Source: Deltaproteobacteria bacterium
Lineage (GTDB): Bacteria > Desulfobacterota_E > Deferrimicrobia > Deferrimicrobiales > Deferrimicrobiaceae
Length of the DNA stretch: 11,747 nt
Reading direction: 5' to 3'
Assembly: GCA_023488945.1 (NCBI GenBank)
Contig: JAMDBZ010000048.1
Coordinates: 1 to 11,747, forward strand
In this document: one piece after another, positions 1 to 6,880 of the stretch
How the letters are laid out: the number at the start of each line of letters is the position of its first letter
Position numbering within the stretch: the first letter of the stretch is position 1
Position numbers and translations under genes: made by a program
Notes under the pieces: model-generated
The model's input: the letters and a program-made list of their open reading frames with translations, nothing else
Told to the model about the DNA's origin: nothing
The model's database searches: none

Positions 1-820
1 CCACCGCCGGCCCCCGGACCACGCTGTTCTCCACGACCACGTCCTCGTCGAGCGCCACCTTGAACTCGACGCGGCTCCTCTCGTCGATCCGGCCGTGGAG
101 CCTCTCCTCGATCCCGTCGAGGACCATCCGGTTCGCCTCGAGGATGTCCTCGAGCTTCCCCGTGTCCTTCCACCAGCCGGTGACCAGGTGGGGCCGGACC
201 GTGTAGCCGTTCGTCACGAGCCACTGGATCGCGTCGGTGATCTCGAGCTCCCCCCGGAACGACGGCTTGACCGCGTTGACCGCCTTGAAGACGTTGGAGT
301 CGAAGAGGTAGACGCCGACGAGCGCCAGGTCGGAGATGAACTCCTTCGGCTTCTCGACGAGCCGCGTGACCTTCCCGTCCGAAAGAACCGCGACGCCGAA
401 CTGGTTCGGATTCCTGACCTTCGTGAGGAGGATCTGGCAGTTCGTGGGGCTGGTCCGGAACTCTTCGACGATCGACGCCACGCCGTCGCGCAGGAGGTTG
501 TCGCCCAGGACCATGACGAACGGCTCGTCCGCAAGATACGGCTGCGAGATCTTGACCGCGTGGGCGAGCCCCGCCGGCGTGTCCTGCTCGATGTAGGTCG
601 CCTGGATCCCGAAGCGGACGCCGTCCCCCACCGCTTCCCGGATCTCCGCCTTCGTTTCGCCCACGACGATCCCGACGTCGGTCACCCCGGCCTGCGCGAG
701 CTGCTCAAGGCAGTAGAACAGGACCGGCTTGTTGGCGATCGGCAAGAGCTGCTTGGCGCTCGTGTAGGTGATCGGCCGCAGCCGCGTCCCCTTCCCGCCG
801 CTCAACACCAGTCCCTTCAT
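1..820 (-). CDS. rmlA: Glucose-1-phosphate thymidylyltransferase, long form (3' part cut by window edge)
   Basis: The enzyme joins glucose-1-phosphate and dTTP to make dTDP-glucose, the first step of dTDP-sugar (for example rhamnose) synthesis in the cytoplasm. The visible 273 residues start at ATG 820, preceded by GGAGGGATCG, a strong ribosome site. Seen in the sequence: the nucleotide-binding loop SGGKGTRLRP (7-16) followed by K23-Q24, the QDTPAGLAHAV segment (79-89), the metal-binding Asp in VLGDN (D107), VEKPKE (155-160) and WWKDTGK (D219). The last visible residues look like the beginning of a left-handed beta-helix tail. That tail and the opening SGGKGTRLRP are typical of the roughly 355-residue long form (TIGR01208 type) rather than short RmlA. 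The C-terminus lies off the left edge. The gene follows ugd on the same strand after a 130-base gap holding a hairpin, so it is probably co-transcribed. A related sugar-1-phosphate nucleotidyltransferase with another substrate cannot be excluded. Confidence 0.9.
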   Translation of the reverse strand, partial: MKGLVLSGGKGTRLRPITYTSAKQLLPIANKPVLFYCLEQLAQAGVTDVGIVVGETKAEIREAVGDGVRFGIQATYIEQDTPAGLAHAVKISQPYLADEPFVMVLGDNLLRDGVASIVEEFRTSPTNCQILLTKVRNPNQFGVAVLSDGKVTRLVEKPKEFISDLALVGVYLFDSNVFKAVNAVKPSFRGELEITDAIQWLVTNGYTVRPHLVTGWWKDTGKLEDILEANRMVLDGIEERLHGRIDERSRVEFKVALDEDVVVENSVVRGPAV

Positions 821-916
821 CGATCCCTCCTTCGCGGCCCCGCCGCTTCGGTCCCCTCCGACATCCGTGCTACCGGCAACATCCTGCCATACGAAGCGCT
901 CCGCCTCGGGGGAACC

Positions 917-942
917 CCCCTGCGGCGTCCGCGCCGCAGGGG
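917..942 (-). other. Strong GC-rich hairpin between ugd and rmlA
   Basis: CCCCTGCGGCG (917-927) is a perfect 11-base inverted repeat of CGCCGCAGGGG (932-942) around a four-base loop. A further GCCTC/GAGGC pair lies just outside (903-907 with 942-946). It sits just after the ugd stop codon on the transcribed strand. No T-run follows on either strand, so a classical intrinsic terminator is not supported. An attenuator, an mRNA-stabilising 3' end or a REP-like element are possible. Confidence 0.6.
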
Positions 943-950
943 AGGCGCCC

Positions 951-2303
951 TTACGACCCCGCCGGCGCGTGCGCCTCGACCGCCTTGCGCCCGATCGAGT
1001 GATACCGGAAGCCGCGTTCCCTCATCTTCTTCGGGTCGTAGATGTTCCGCCCGTCGAAGATGACCGGCTGCCGCATCAGCCGCTTCATGAGGCCGAAGTC
1101 GGGCTTGCGGAACTCGTTCCACTCGGTGACGACGATCAGCACGTCGGCGTCCTGCAGCGCCCCGTACGACGACTCGGCGCACGCGATCCTGTCCCCGTAG
1201 CGGGCCTTGACGTTCTCCATCGCCTCGGGGTCGAAAACGACGACGGAGGCCTTCGACTCCAGGAGGCGGTCCAGGATGTAGAAAACCGGCGCCTCCCGGA
1301 CGTCGTCCGTGTTCGGCTTGAACGCCAGCCCCCAGATCGCCGCGCGCAGCCCCGCGAGCTTCCCGCGGAAATGCTCCTCCACCTTCCGGAAGAAACGCTT
1401 CCGCTGCTCCTGGTTGATGTCCTCGACCGACTGAAGGATCGAAAGCGGCGCGCCCGCGTCCTGCGCGCTCCTGAGCAGCGCCCTGACGTCCTTCGGGAGA
1501 CACGAGCCGCCGTACCCGAGCCCCGGGAACAGGTAGGTCTTGCCGATCCGCGAGTCGGAGCCGATCCCTTCCCGGACCTTCTCGACGTCCGCCCCGACCG
1601 CGTCGCAGAAGTGGGCCAGGTCGTTCATGTACGAGATCTTCATCGCGAGGAAGGCGTTCGCCGCGTACTTGGTCACCTCGGCGCTCTTCTCGTCCATCAC
1701 GATGATCGGGCTCCCCGGCGGGAGGAACGGCTCGTAGAGGTCCTTCAAGATCACGATCGCCCGCTCGCTGCCCGTGCCGATCACGATCCGCTCCGGCCGC
1801 AGGAAGTCCTCGACCGCGTACCCCTCGCGGAGGAACTCCGGGTTGGAGACGACGTCGAACCCGAACCGCTCGTCGACGTGCTTCCGGATCGCCGCCTCGA
1901 CCTTTTCGCTCGTCCCGACCGGCACGGTGCTCTTGTCGACGACGACCTTGTCGCCGGCCTGCGGGTTGCGCGCGAAGATCTTCCCCAGATCGTCCGCCAC
2001 GGCGAGGATGTACTTGAGGTCGGCGGAGCCGTCCTCCCCCGGCGGGGTGGGAAGGCACAGGAAGACGACCTGGGCGCCCAGGACGGCCGCCTCCAGGTTC
2101 CCCGAGAAGGAAATCCGCCCCTTTTTCAGGTTCCGATGGTAGATCTCCTCGAGCCCCGGCTCGAAGATCGTCACCTGGCCCCCGGCCAGCTTCGCGACGA
2201 TTTCCGGGTTGCTGTCGACGCAGTGGACCCGGTTGCCCCGCTCCGAGAGGCAAACCCCCGTGACAAGACCAACGTAGCCGGTGCCGACGACCGCGACATC
2301 CAT
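951..2303 (-). CDS. ugd: UDP-glucose 6-dehydrogenase
   Basis: This NAD-dependent cytoplasmic enzyme oxidises UDP-glucose to UDP-glucuronate, a precursor of acidic exopolysaccharide, capsule or LPS sugars. The 450-residue protein has the usual family length. Seen: the N-terminal Rossmann motif VVGTGYVGL (5-13), FLCLPTPPGEDGSADL (81-96), DKSTVPVGT (123-131), NPEFLREG (154-161), the catalytic-lysine region EVTKYAANAFLAMKISYMN (K212, N216) and the active-site loop GYGGSCLPKDV with catalytic Cys268. The C-terminal UDP-binding Rossmann part includes WGLAFKPNTDDVREAP. All key residues are present. Start ATG 2303 has GGAG about seven bases upstream. The gene is divergent from the SLBB/YjbH cluster, with a short intergenic region between them, and lies upstream of rmlA. 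A GDP-mannose dehydrogenase is the main alternative, but the GYGGSCLPKD loop and overall pattern favour UDP-glucose. Confidence 0.95.
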   Translation of the reverse strand: MDVAVVGTGYVGLVTGVCLSERGNRVHCVDSNPEIVAKLAGGQVTIFEPGLEEIYHRNLKKGRISFSGNLEAAVLGAQVVFLCLPTPPGEDGSADLKYILAVADDLGKIFARNPQAGDKVVVDKSTVPVGTSEKVEAAIRKHVDERFGFDVVSNPEFLREGYAVEDFLRPERIVIGTGSERAIVILKDLYEPFLPPGSPIIVMDEKSAEVTKYAANAFLAMKISYMNDLAHFCDAVGADVEKVREGIGSDSRIGKTYLFPGLGYGGSCLPKDVRALLRSAQDAGAPLSILQSVEDINQEQRKRFFRKVEEHFRGKLAGLRAAIWGLAFKPNTDDVREAPVFYILDRLLESKASVVVFDPEAMENVKARYGDRIACAESSYGALQDADVLIVVTEWNEFRKPDFGLMKRLMRQPVIFDGRNIYDPKKMRERGFRYHSIGRKAVEAHAPAGS

Positions 2304-2326
2304 TTATCGCTCCGCAAAGGAGGAGA

Positions 2327-2344
2327 ATGAGTAAACTGATTTAA
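2327..2344 (+). other. Five-codon mini-ORF with strong Shine-Dalgarno
   Basis: AAAGGAGGAG is followed three bases later, counting from the AAGGAGG core, by ATG AGT AAA CTG ATT TAA, encoding MSKLI. It lies in the ugd/SLBB divergent region, upstream of the SLBB gene on its strand. The ribosome site is better than that of the gene it precedes. It could be a leader peptide, or a ribosome site left by chance, since these bases are also the upstream region of ugd on the other strand. Confidence 0.3.
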
Positions 2345-2360
2345 AATACCGGAACTCCGG
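2342..2360 (+). promoter_or_regulatory. Possible -10 box and palindrome upstream of the SLBB gene
   Basis: TAAAAT (2342-2347) matches the -10 consensus at 5 of 6 bases and stands in the only AT-rich patch of the divergent region. No -35 box is found at the correct distance, so an activator or alternative sigma factor would be needed. CCGGA-AC-TCCGG (2349-2360) is a perfect inverted repeat right where transcription would start. If this is the promoter, the GTG at 2365 is too close to the transcript start for a leader, which favours the TTG start at 2419 for the next gene. Confidence 0.3.
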
Positions 2361-2418
2361 CGTCGTGGGAATACCGCACTTCCCCCGCCCCGGCGTCCTT
2401 CCCCCCGCGAGGTCCGCA

Positions 2419-3231
2419 TTGAGCCGGTGGTGGCCGCTGGCCGCCCTCCTGATGACCGTCCTGTCCGCGCCCGGCGCCCGGGCGAAGGAGCGGGTCGCCA
2501 CCGTGCGCGGGGAGGTCGCGAGGCCCGGCGCCTGCATCCTTTCGCCCGGCGAGACGCTGTCCTCGCTGATCGCGCGCGCCGGGGGATACGCCGACGACGC
2601 CTTCCTGCGCGGGGCCGTCCTGACCCGGCGATCCGCCGAGCGGGCGCAGAAGGAGGAGCTGGCGGCAATCGTCGAAAGGATCTCGGCGGCCGCGCGGGCG
2701 CATCCGGGCGACGCGGAGCGGACGGAGCGGTTCCTGGATGCCCTTCGAAAACTGACCCCCGCCGGGCGGGTCCCGGTCCGGCTCACCCACCCGCGGCTTC
2801 TGAAGGGCAGCCCCGACGACATCCCGCTCGAAGACGGCGACGACCTGTTCATCCCGCGGGCGACGTCCACGGTCATCGTGGCGGGCGCGGTCGTCTCTCC
2901 CGGCCGCTATCCGGCTCCGGAGACGGGGCGGGCCCGGGAGGCGATCCGGGCGGCAGGCGGCTTCTCGGAGCGTGCCGACCGCCGAACCGTCATTCTCGTC
3001 ACGGCCGAGGGGACCGCGGCGCCGCTCTCCGAGGGGTGGATCCGGTGGGACGAGGCGAACGGCCGCTGGGAGTTCACGGCATTCGGCCGGGACAGCCCCC
3101 GCATCGGGCCGGGCGACGCCGTCATCGTTCCGGAGAAGACCGACCGGCTGCCGTGGACGCGCGATCCCGGGGATTTCCCCGCGCTCCTCGCGCGGATCAT
3201 CGCGATCACCGGGACGGTCGTCCTCCCGTGA
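2419..3231 (+). CDS. Exported two-SLBB-domain protein, GfcC/YjbG-like
   Basis: Probable periplasmic partner in polysaccharide export. I chose TTG 2419 because GAGGT lies six bases upstream and it gives a compact signal peptide (SRWWPLAALLMTVLSAPGARA, cleavage near residue 22). An in-frame GTG at 2365 would add 18 residues but has no ribosome site. Two beta-grasp SLBB segments are visible: VRGEVARPGACILSPGET with AGGY (about 28-72), and VAGAVVSPGRYPAPE with AAGGF (about 151-195). Between them is a helical, charged stretch. After GPGDAVIVPE comes a short C-terminal helix (about 253-270). Known family: GfcC and YjbG of E. coli have two such domains, related to those of Wza, plus a C-terminal helix. 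No Wza-type barrel helix or PES signature was seen, so it is unlikely to be the export channel. Its stop overlaps the start of the YjbH gene, so the two are translationally coupled and probably act together. Confidence 0.8.
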   Translation: MSRWWPLAALLMTVLSAPGARAKERVATVRGEVARPGACILSPGETLSSLIARAGGYADDAFLRGAVLTRRSAERAQKEELAAIVERISAAARAHPGDAERTERFLDALRKLTPAGRVPVRLTHPRLLKGSPDDIPLEDGDDLFIPRATSTVIVAGAVVSPGRYPAPETGRAREAIRAAGGFSERADRRTVILVTAEGTAAPLSEGWIRWDEANGRWEFTAFGRDSPRIGPGDAVIVPEKTDRLPWTRDPGDFPALLARIIAITGTVVLP

Positions 3232-5363
3232 CCCGGGCCGGCCGCGCGAGCCGGATGCGCGCCACCGCACGACGGCGCCTTTCGGCCCTCCTGCATTTCC
3301 CGGTCGCGGCGGCCTTCCCGGTCGGCCTCGCGGCGTGGCTCCTCCTTCTTCCCGCCCTCCCCGCCGCCGCCGGCGACGAGCCGTTCACCTTCCCGTCAAA
3401 CGCCGGACTCACGGGGCTCCTCGAGACGCCGACCGCGCGGGTCCTTTCGGAGAACAGGTACCGGATCGGGGCCGGTGTCGTGTCCCCCTATTCCGTCTAC
3501 TACGGCTCCCTCAGCCCCTACCGGCGGATCGAGGTCAACGGGCGGATCACCGCGATCGAGGGCGTCCCGGGGTTCTTCCAGGGCTCGCCCTACGGCCGGT
3601 ACAAGGACAAGGCGGTCGACCTGAAATTCCAGCTCGTCCCCGAGGGGAAATACCTCCCCGCCGTGGCGGTCGCGATCTTCGACCCGCACGGCACGCGCCT
3701 GTTCGCCTCCCAGGCCGTCGTCGCGAGCAAGCAGGTCTTCCCGTTCGACTTCTCCTTCGGGTTCGGGAACGGCCGCCTTGGGAACAAGCCGCTTCCCGCC
3801 CAGGGCGAGGGATTCAAGCTGGAACTTTTCACCAACCCCCGCGCCTGGTGGAAGGACGCCCGGCCGTTCGGCGGGATCCAGTTCGCGCCCTCGGGAAAAT
3901 GGGCGCTCGTCGCCGAGTACAGCCCGATCCGCTACGAGAAGCAGACCAACGACCCGGCTCAACCGGTCCATTTCCGGTCGAAGGTCCCCTCGCCGTTCAA
4001 CATCGGCCTCCGCCTGAAGCCGTTCCGCTGGGCGGAAATCGACGCGAGCTGGCAGCGAGGGAACCGGTTCGGCCTCTCCGCGTCCGTGAGCTTCGAGATC
4101 GGCCGGCCGCTCATCCCGATCTACGACCCGCCCTACCGGGAGAAGCCGGAGGACCGCGCAAGGCCCCTTGAGGGCCGGGTCGCGGCGGCGCTTCTCGCGT
4201 CCGGCTTCAGCGACGTGGGGGTGGAAAGCGACGGGGAGACGCTCCGGATCGAGGCGCAGAACGACCGGTACCTCTTCACCGCGAGGGCCGAGGCGGTCAT
4301 CCTCGAGATCCTGGCGCGGATGGACCCCGAGCGGGTCGAGTATGTTCGCATCGTTCTCAAGGAAAACGGGATCCCGCGGACGGAGTTCGTCACCACCGGC
4401 CACGGCATCGCGGAGCTTTCCTCGGGCGGGGTCACGAGGGAGCAGTTCGTCGGCTTCTCCCGGTTCCGGACGGACGTGTCCGCGACGGACATCCGGGAGA
4501 CGACCGGGAAACGGTATTTCGACTACGACGTCAAGCCGCAGCTCGACACCTTCCTCAACGACCCGTCCGGCTTCTTCAAGTACCGGCTCGGCGCGACCGC
4601 CGCCGTCCGGGCGTACCCGTGGCGGGGCGGCTCCGCGATCCTGGGGCTTGAAGGATATCCGATCAACACCGTCTCCACATCGAATGCGCCCTTGTCGATC
4701 CCGGTCCGCAGCGACGTCGCGGACTACAAGAAGGAGAAGATCGCGCTGGCGCGCCTGATGGGGGAGCAGATCGTCAAGTTGCCCGGGGAGCTGTACGCCC
4801 GGCTCGCCGCGGGGCTGCTTGAGGTCATGTACGGCGGGATCGACGGGGAGATCGCCTTGCCGGTGCTCCACGGGAGGTTCCTCCTGGGAGCCTCCGGGAG
4901 CCGCGTGCGGAAGCGGGCTCCCGACGATCCGTTCGGCTTCAAAAAGAACGCCGATTACCACACGGCCTTCGGGACCGCGCGGCTCAACGTGCCGGAGATT
5001 CAATCGTGGCTCGATGTCAAGGTGGGCCGGTTCCTCGCGGGGGACAGGGGCGCCCGCGTCGAAGTGTCGAAATCGATCAACGGCGTCGTCCTGTCGGCCT
5101 GGTACGGCTGGACCGGGACCTCGATCTTCCAGGACCCCTTCAATCGCGGGTACCACGACAAGGGGATCTCCGTGTCCATCCCGATCCGGCTCTTCCTGGG
5201 CCGCGACTCGAAGACCGTTTACCGGTTCGCCCTCTCCCCCTGGACGCGCGACGTGGCCCAGGACATCGACCGCCCGCGCTCTCTCTTCGATTATATCGGA
5301 CGGGACACCGGCGTCTTCCTTGACAGGGACCGGAAATCCCTGTTTACTGTTGGGAAGCAGTGA
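3228..5363 (+). CDS. YjbH-family outer-membrane exopolysaccharide protein
   Basis: Predicted outer-membrane beta-barrel protein of the YjbH family (Pfam YjbH/DUF940), linked in E. coli to exopolysaccharide production by the yjbEFGH operon; the exact molecular role is not established. Start GTG 3228 overlaps the preceding TGA as GTGA. ATG 3255 is an alternative that leaves a cleaner signal peptide. The signal peptide ends near ALPAAA-GDEP (residue about 48). Of 711 residues, about 50-300 form aromatic-rich alternating strands (for example TFPSNAGLTGLLETPTARVL, SVYYGSLSPYRRIEVNGRIT), about 305-410 form a mixed alpha/beta segment, and the rest is a second strand-rich part. Family hallmarks are ELYARLAAGLLEVMYGGID, VKVGRFLAGDRGARVEVSK, YHDKGISVSIPI and ALSPWTRDVAQD near the C-terminus. 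Length is close to E. coli YjbH (about 700). No lipobox is seen. A promoter for the next gene appears to lie within its last codons. Confidence 0.9.
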   Translation: MTRAGRASRMRATARRRLSALLHFPVAAAFPVGLAAWLLLLPALPAAAGDEPFTFPSNAGLTGLLETPTARVLSENRYRIGAGVVSPYSVYYGSLSPYRRIEVNGRITAIEGVPGFFQGSPYGRYKDKAVDLKFQLVPEGKYLPAVAVAIFDPHGTRLFASQAVVASKQVFPFDFSFGFGNGRLGNKPLPAQGEGFKLELFTNPRAWWKDARPFGGIQFAPSGKWALVAEYSPIRYEKQTNDPAQPVHFRSKVPSPFNIGLRLKPFRWAEIDASWQRGNRFGLSASVSFEIGRPLIPIYDPPYREKPEDRARPLEGRVAAALLASGFSDVGVESDGETLRIEAQNDRYLFTARAEAVILEILARMDPERVEYVRIVLKENGIPRTEFVTTGHGIAELSSGGVTREQFVGFSRFRTDVSATDIRETTGKRYFDYDVKPQLDTFLNDPSGFFKYRLGATAAVRAYPWRGGSAILGLEGYPINTVSTSNAPLSIPVRSDVADYKKEKIALARLMGEQIVKLPGELYARLAAGLLEVMYGGIDGEIALPVLHGRFLLGASGSRVRKRAPDDPFGFKKNADYHTAFGTARLNVPEIQSWLDVKVGRFLAGDRGARVEVSKSINGVVLSAWYGWTGTSIFQDPFNRGYHDKGISVSIPIRLFLGRDSKTVYRFALSPWTRDVAQDIDRPRSLFDYIGRDTGVFLDRDRKSLFTVGKQ
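5320..5348 (+). promoter_or_regulatory. Promoter with inverted repeat in the spacer, inside the 3' end of the YjbH gene
   Basis: TTGACA (5320-5325, perfect -35) is separated by exactly 17 bases from TTTACT (5343-5348, 4 of 6 of the -10 consensus). ACAGGGA (5323-5329) and TCCCTGT (5337-5343) form a perfect seven-base inverted repeat filling the spacer, as a repressor site would. Expected transcription start is about 5355, giving a leader of about 33 bases before GTG 5388. Because the site also encodes YjbH residues, chance is possible. Confidence 0.5.
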
Positions 5364-5387
5364 TTCCCGATTCCTGCGCGGAGCGCC

Positions 5388-5768
5388 GTGATCCAGGGCA
5401 TGCGGAACCGTGTCCCAAAGACCGCCGTCGCAATCATTTCGATAGCCGCTTTCTTCCTCTTCGCGATCGGCAGCGCGATGCCGGCGTTCGCGCAAGGCGG
5501 CGCCGGCTGGGAACTGTGGCCCCGCGGCCGGCCCGGTCCCGGTCCCGAACAACCCGCGCCGCCCCCTCCGCCGGGGCAGCCGCCCGGGACCGAGGCGCCG
5601 CAGCCCGCCATCACGCCTCCCGCCGGGAAAGCAGGCGAGGAAGCCGGCAAGAAGGTCGCCGCCGGCGTCTCGGCGGGCACCATCGGCAAGGCAGCGGCGA
5701 TCATCGGCGGGATCGTGCTCATCGCGGTGGCTGCAGGAGGGGGAGGAACGACCTCCGCCCATCACTGA
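5388..5768 (+). CDS. Small exported Pro-rich protein with Gly-rich tail (YjbE/GfcA-like architecture)
   Basis: I do not recognise a named family. GTG 5388 follows GGAG by four bases; in-frame ATG 5400 is the alternative. The 126 residues comprise a signal peptide (RNRVPKTAVAIISIAAFFLFAIG, cleavage near PAFA-QG), a low-complexity Pro/Gly segment (about 40-80, with PPPPPG), a charged-to-alanine stretch (AGKAGEEAGKKVAAG), then a hydrophobic segment (AAAIIGGIVLIAVAA) and a GGGGTT tail. E. coli YjbE and GfcA, also encoded beside YjbH-type genes, are small exported proteins with a hydrophobic stretch then a Gly/Thr-rich tail, so an equivalent role is plausible. This is architecture, not demonstrated homology. 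The gene follows the YjbH gene by 24 bases and may have its own promoter. The hydrophobic segment could be membrane-anchoring. Confidence 0.65.
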   Translation: MIQGMRNRVPKTAVAIISIAAFFLFAIGSAMPAFAQGGAGWELWPRGRPGPGPEQPAPPPPPGQPPGTEAPQPAITPPAGKAGEEAGKKVAAGVSAGTIGKAAAIIGGIVLIAVAAGGGGTTSAHH

Positions 5769-5817
5769 TCGACCACCCCCGCGCGCAGATCCCGGCGCTC
5801 CCGCCAAGCCGTCTGCC

Positions 5818-6435
5818 TTGAACCGCCCTGCTTCACCGCATCCCTCCCCGCCCGCCGGTGCCGCCGGCGGCCATCACCATGCCGCCGCATCGAAAATTTC
5901 CCCCGATCCGCCGCGGGCTCCCGTTTCCGCGCAGGCGGCCGCCGCTTTCTTCCTGTTTCTTTCGCTCGCCGCCGTTCCCTGCCTCCTCCATGTTCCCGCC
6001 GCGGCCGAAGACGCCGATCCGGTCGTCGGCGCGATCCTCTCCTCCGCCGAGTCGCTCTTCAAGGCGATGAAGGCGCGCGACGGCCGCGCGACCTGGGCCC
6101 TGCTGACCGCAAAATCCCGCGCCGCGATCGTGGACGAAACGCTCCGGGCGCTCGCCGGATCCGCCGGCAAGTCCCCGGCGCCCTCGCGCGACGACGTGTC
6201 GCGCGACTTCGCGGAGAACGGCCCGATCGCGCGGAGCTACTGGGAGGGATTCCTCAAGCGTTTCGACCCGGACCAGGTCCTGGAACAGAGCCGATGGGAG
6301 ATCGGAACGATCGACCGCGACCATGCCGTCGTCGTCATCACGTACCGTGACTCCGACCGGCCGGCGGTCGTGCGGATGGCCCGCGAGGGGGGCGGCTGGA
6401 AGGTGGGACTGGTCGAGACGTTCTGGACCCGGTGA
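5818..6435 (+). CDS. Exported or anchored hypothetical protein, possible NTF2-like fold
   Basis: Function not recognised. The only in-frame start is TTG 5818, with no clear ribosome site, 49 bases after the previous stop. The 205 residues begin with an odd polar, Pro/His-rich 37-residue leader. A hydrophobic segment (AAAAFFLFLSLAAVPCLLHV, about 40-59) follows and ends in PAAAED, which fits a signal peptide with an unusually long N-region or a mis-set start. The mature part starts with a helix (ILSSAESLFKAMKARDGRATWALL, about 71-94), continues through helices around SYWEGFLKRF, and ends in three strands (WEIGTIDRDHAVVVITYRD, AVVRMAREGG, GWKVGLVETFW). Helices followed by a curved sheet ending in a W-K-V strand is the layout of NTF2-like proteins such as DUF4878. 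Gene order suggests a role with the YjbH locus. It ends convergent with the vapC gene. Confidence 0.6.
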   Translation: MNRPASPHPSPPAGAAGGHHHAAASKISPDPPRAPVSAQAAAAFFLFLSLAAVPCLLHVPAAAEDADPVVGAILSSAESLFKAMKARDGRATWALLTAKSRAAIVDETLRALAGSAGKSPAPSRDDVSRDFAENGPIARSYWEGFLKRFDPDQVLEQSRWEIGTIDRDHAVVVITYRDSDRPAVVRMAREGGGWKVGLVETFWTR

Positions 6436-6484
6436 AGGGGAACCAACCGGTCAACTGATCGCCAGGCAATGCCGCCTCCCCCTC

Positions 6485-6880
6485 TCACCACACGACGGGG
6501 ACGCGGTAATCGCCGAATATCGGGTCCAAGGTGACGACGGGCAGACCCTCGAGGCGGGCCTGGGCGATGAGCATCCGGTCGAATGGATCCCGGGGGGGTC
6601 GGGGAAGCGCACCCGCCGCCAAGGCATGATCGACGGATATCGGCAGCTCCGTCATCCGGGCCTTCCGCAACAGTCCCCCCAAATTCGTCGCCGCCTCTCC
6701 CGCCTCCGGAAGTTTTCCCAGCCGGTGCTTCGTGGCGATCTCCCACGCCGAGGCGGAGCTCACCAGGATCGTATTCCCCGGATCGGCGATGACATCCCGC
6801 GCAACCTTCGACATCCCCGGGTCATCGAACAACCACCAGAGCAAGGCGTGGGTATCGAGCAGGACCTTTATTCCCCCCAC
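6485..6880 (-). CDS. vapC: VapC-type PIN-domain ribonuclease toxin
   Basis: Type II toxin, a Mg-dependent endoribonuclease that in characterised VapC proteins cleaves tRNA or rRNA. The 131-residue length is typical. The PIN acidic residues are all present: D9 in LLDTHALLWW, E47 in SAWEIATK, D101 in DPFDRMLIAQA and D119 in TLDPIFGDY. Start GTG 6880 overlaps the end of the antitoxin gene by 13 bases, so translation is coupled. The LLDTHALLWWL and PFDRMLIAQA motifs are characteristic of PIN toxins paired with Phd/YefM-type antitoxins, as here. It looks intact. The target cannot be read from the sequence. Confidence 0.92.
   Translation of the reverse strand: MGGIKVLLDTHALLWWLFDDPGMSKVARDVIADPGNTILVSSASAWEIATKHRLGKLPEAGEAATNLGGLLRKARMTELPISVDHALAAGALPRPPRDPFDRMLIAQARLEGLPVVTLDPIFGDYRVPVVW

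Noticed and set aside
768..2330. Long plus-strand open frame of 520 codons over ugd
   Set aside because: It mirrors ugd in the opposite strand of GC-rich DNA; the translation is Arg/Pro/Asp-rich with no family features, while the minus-strand protein has all UDP-glucose dehydrogenase motifs.
5323..5343. ACAGGGA/TCCCTGT as a terminator of the YjbH gene
   Set aside because: It lies before the stop codon and inside a well-spaced promoter, which explains it better as a possible operator.
3396..5807. Minus-strand open frame of 803 codons over the YjbH and small-protein genes
   Set aside because: Low-complexity Arg/Pro/Glu/Gly-rich shadow of YjbH; the plus-strand YjbH motifs are unambiguous.
6426..6452. 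Hairpin GACC(C)GGT / ACCGGTC over the stop codon of the NTF2-like candidate as a terminator
   Set aside because: One bulged base, a long loop and no T-run; not enough to call an intrinsic terminator.
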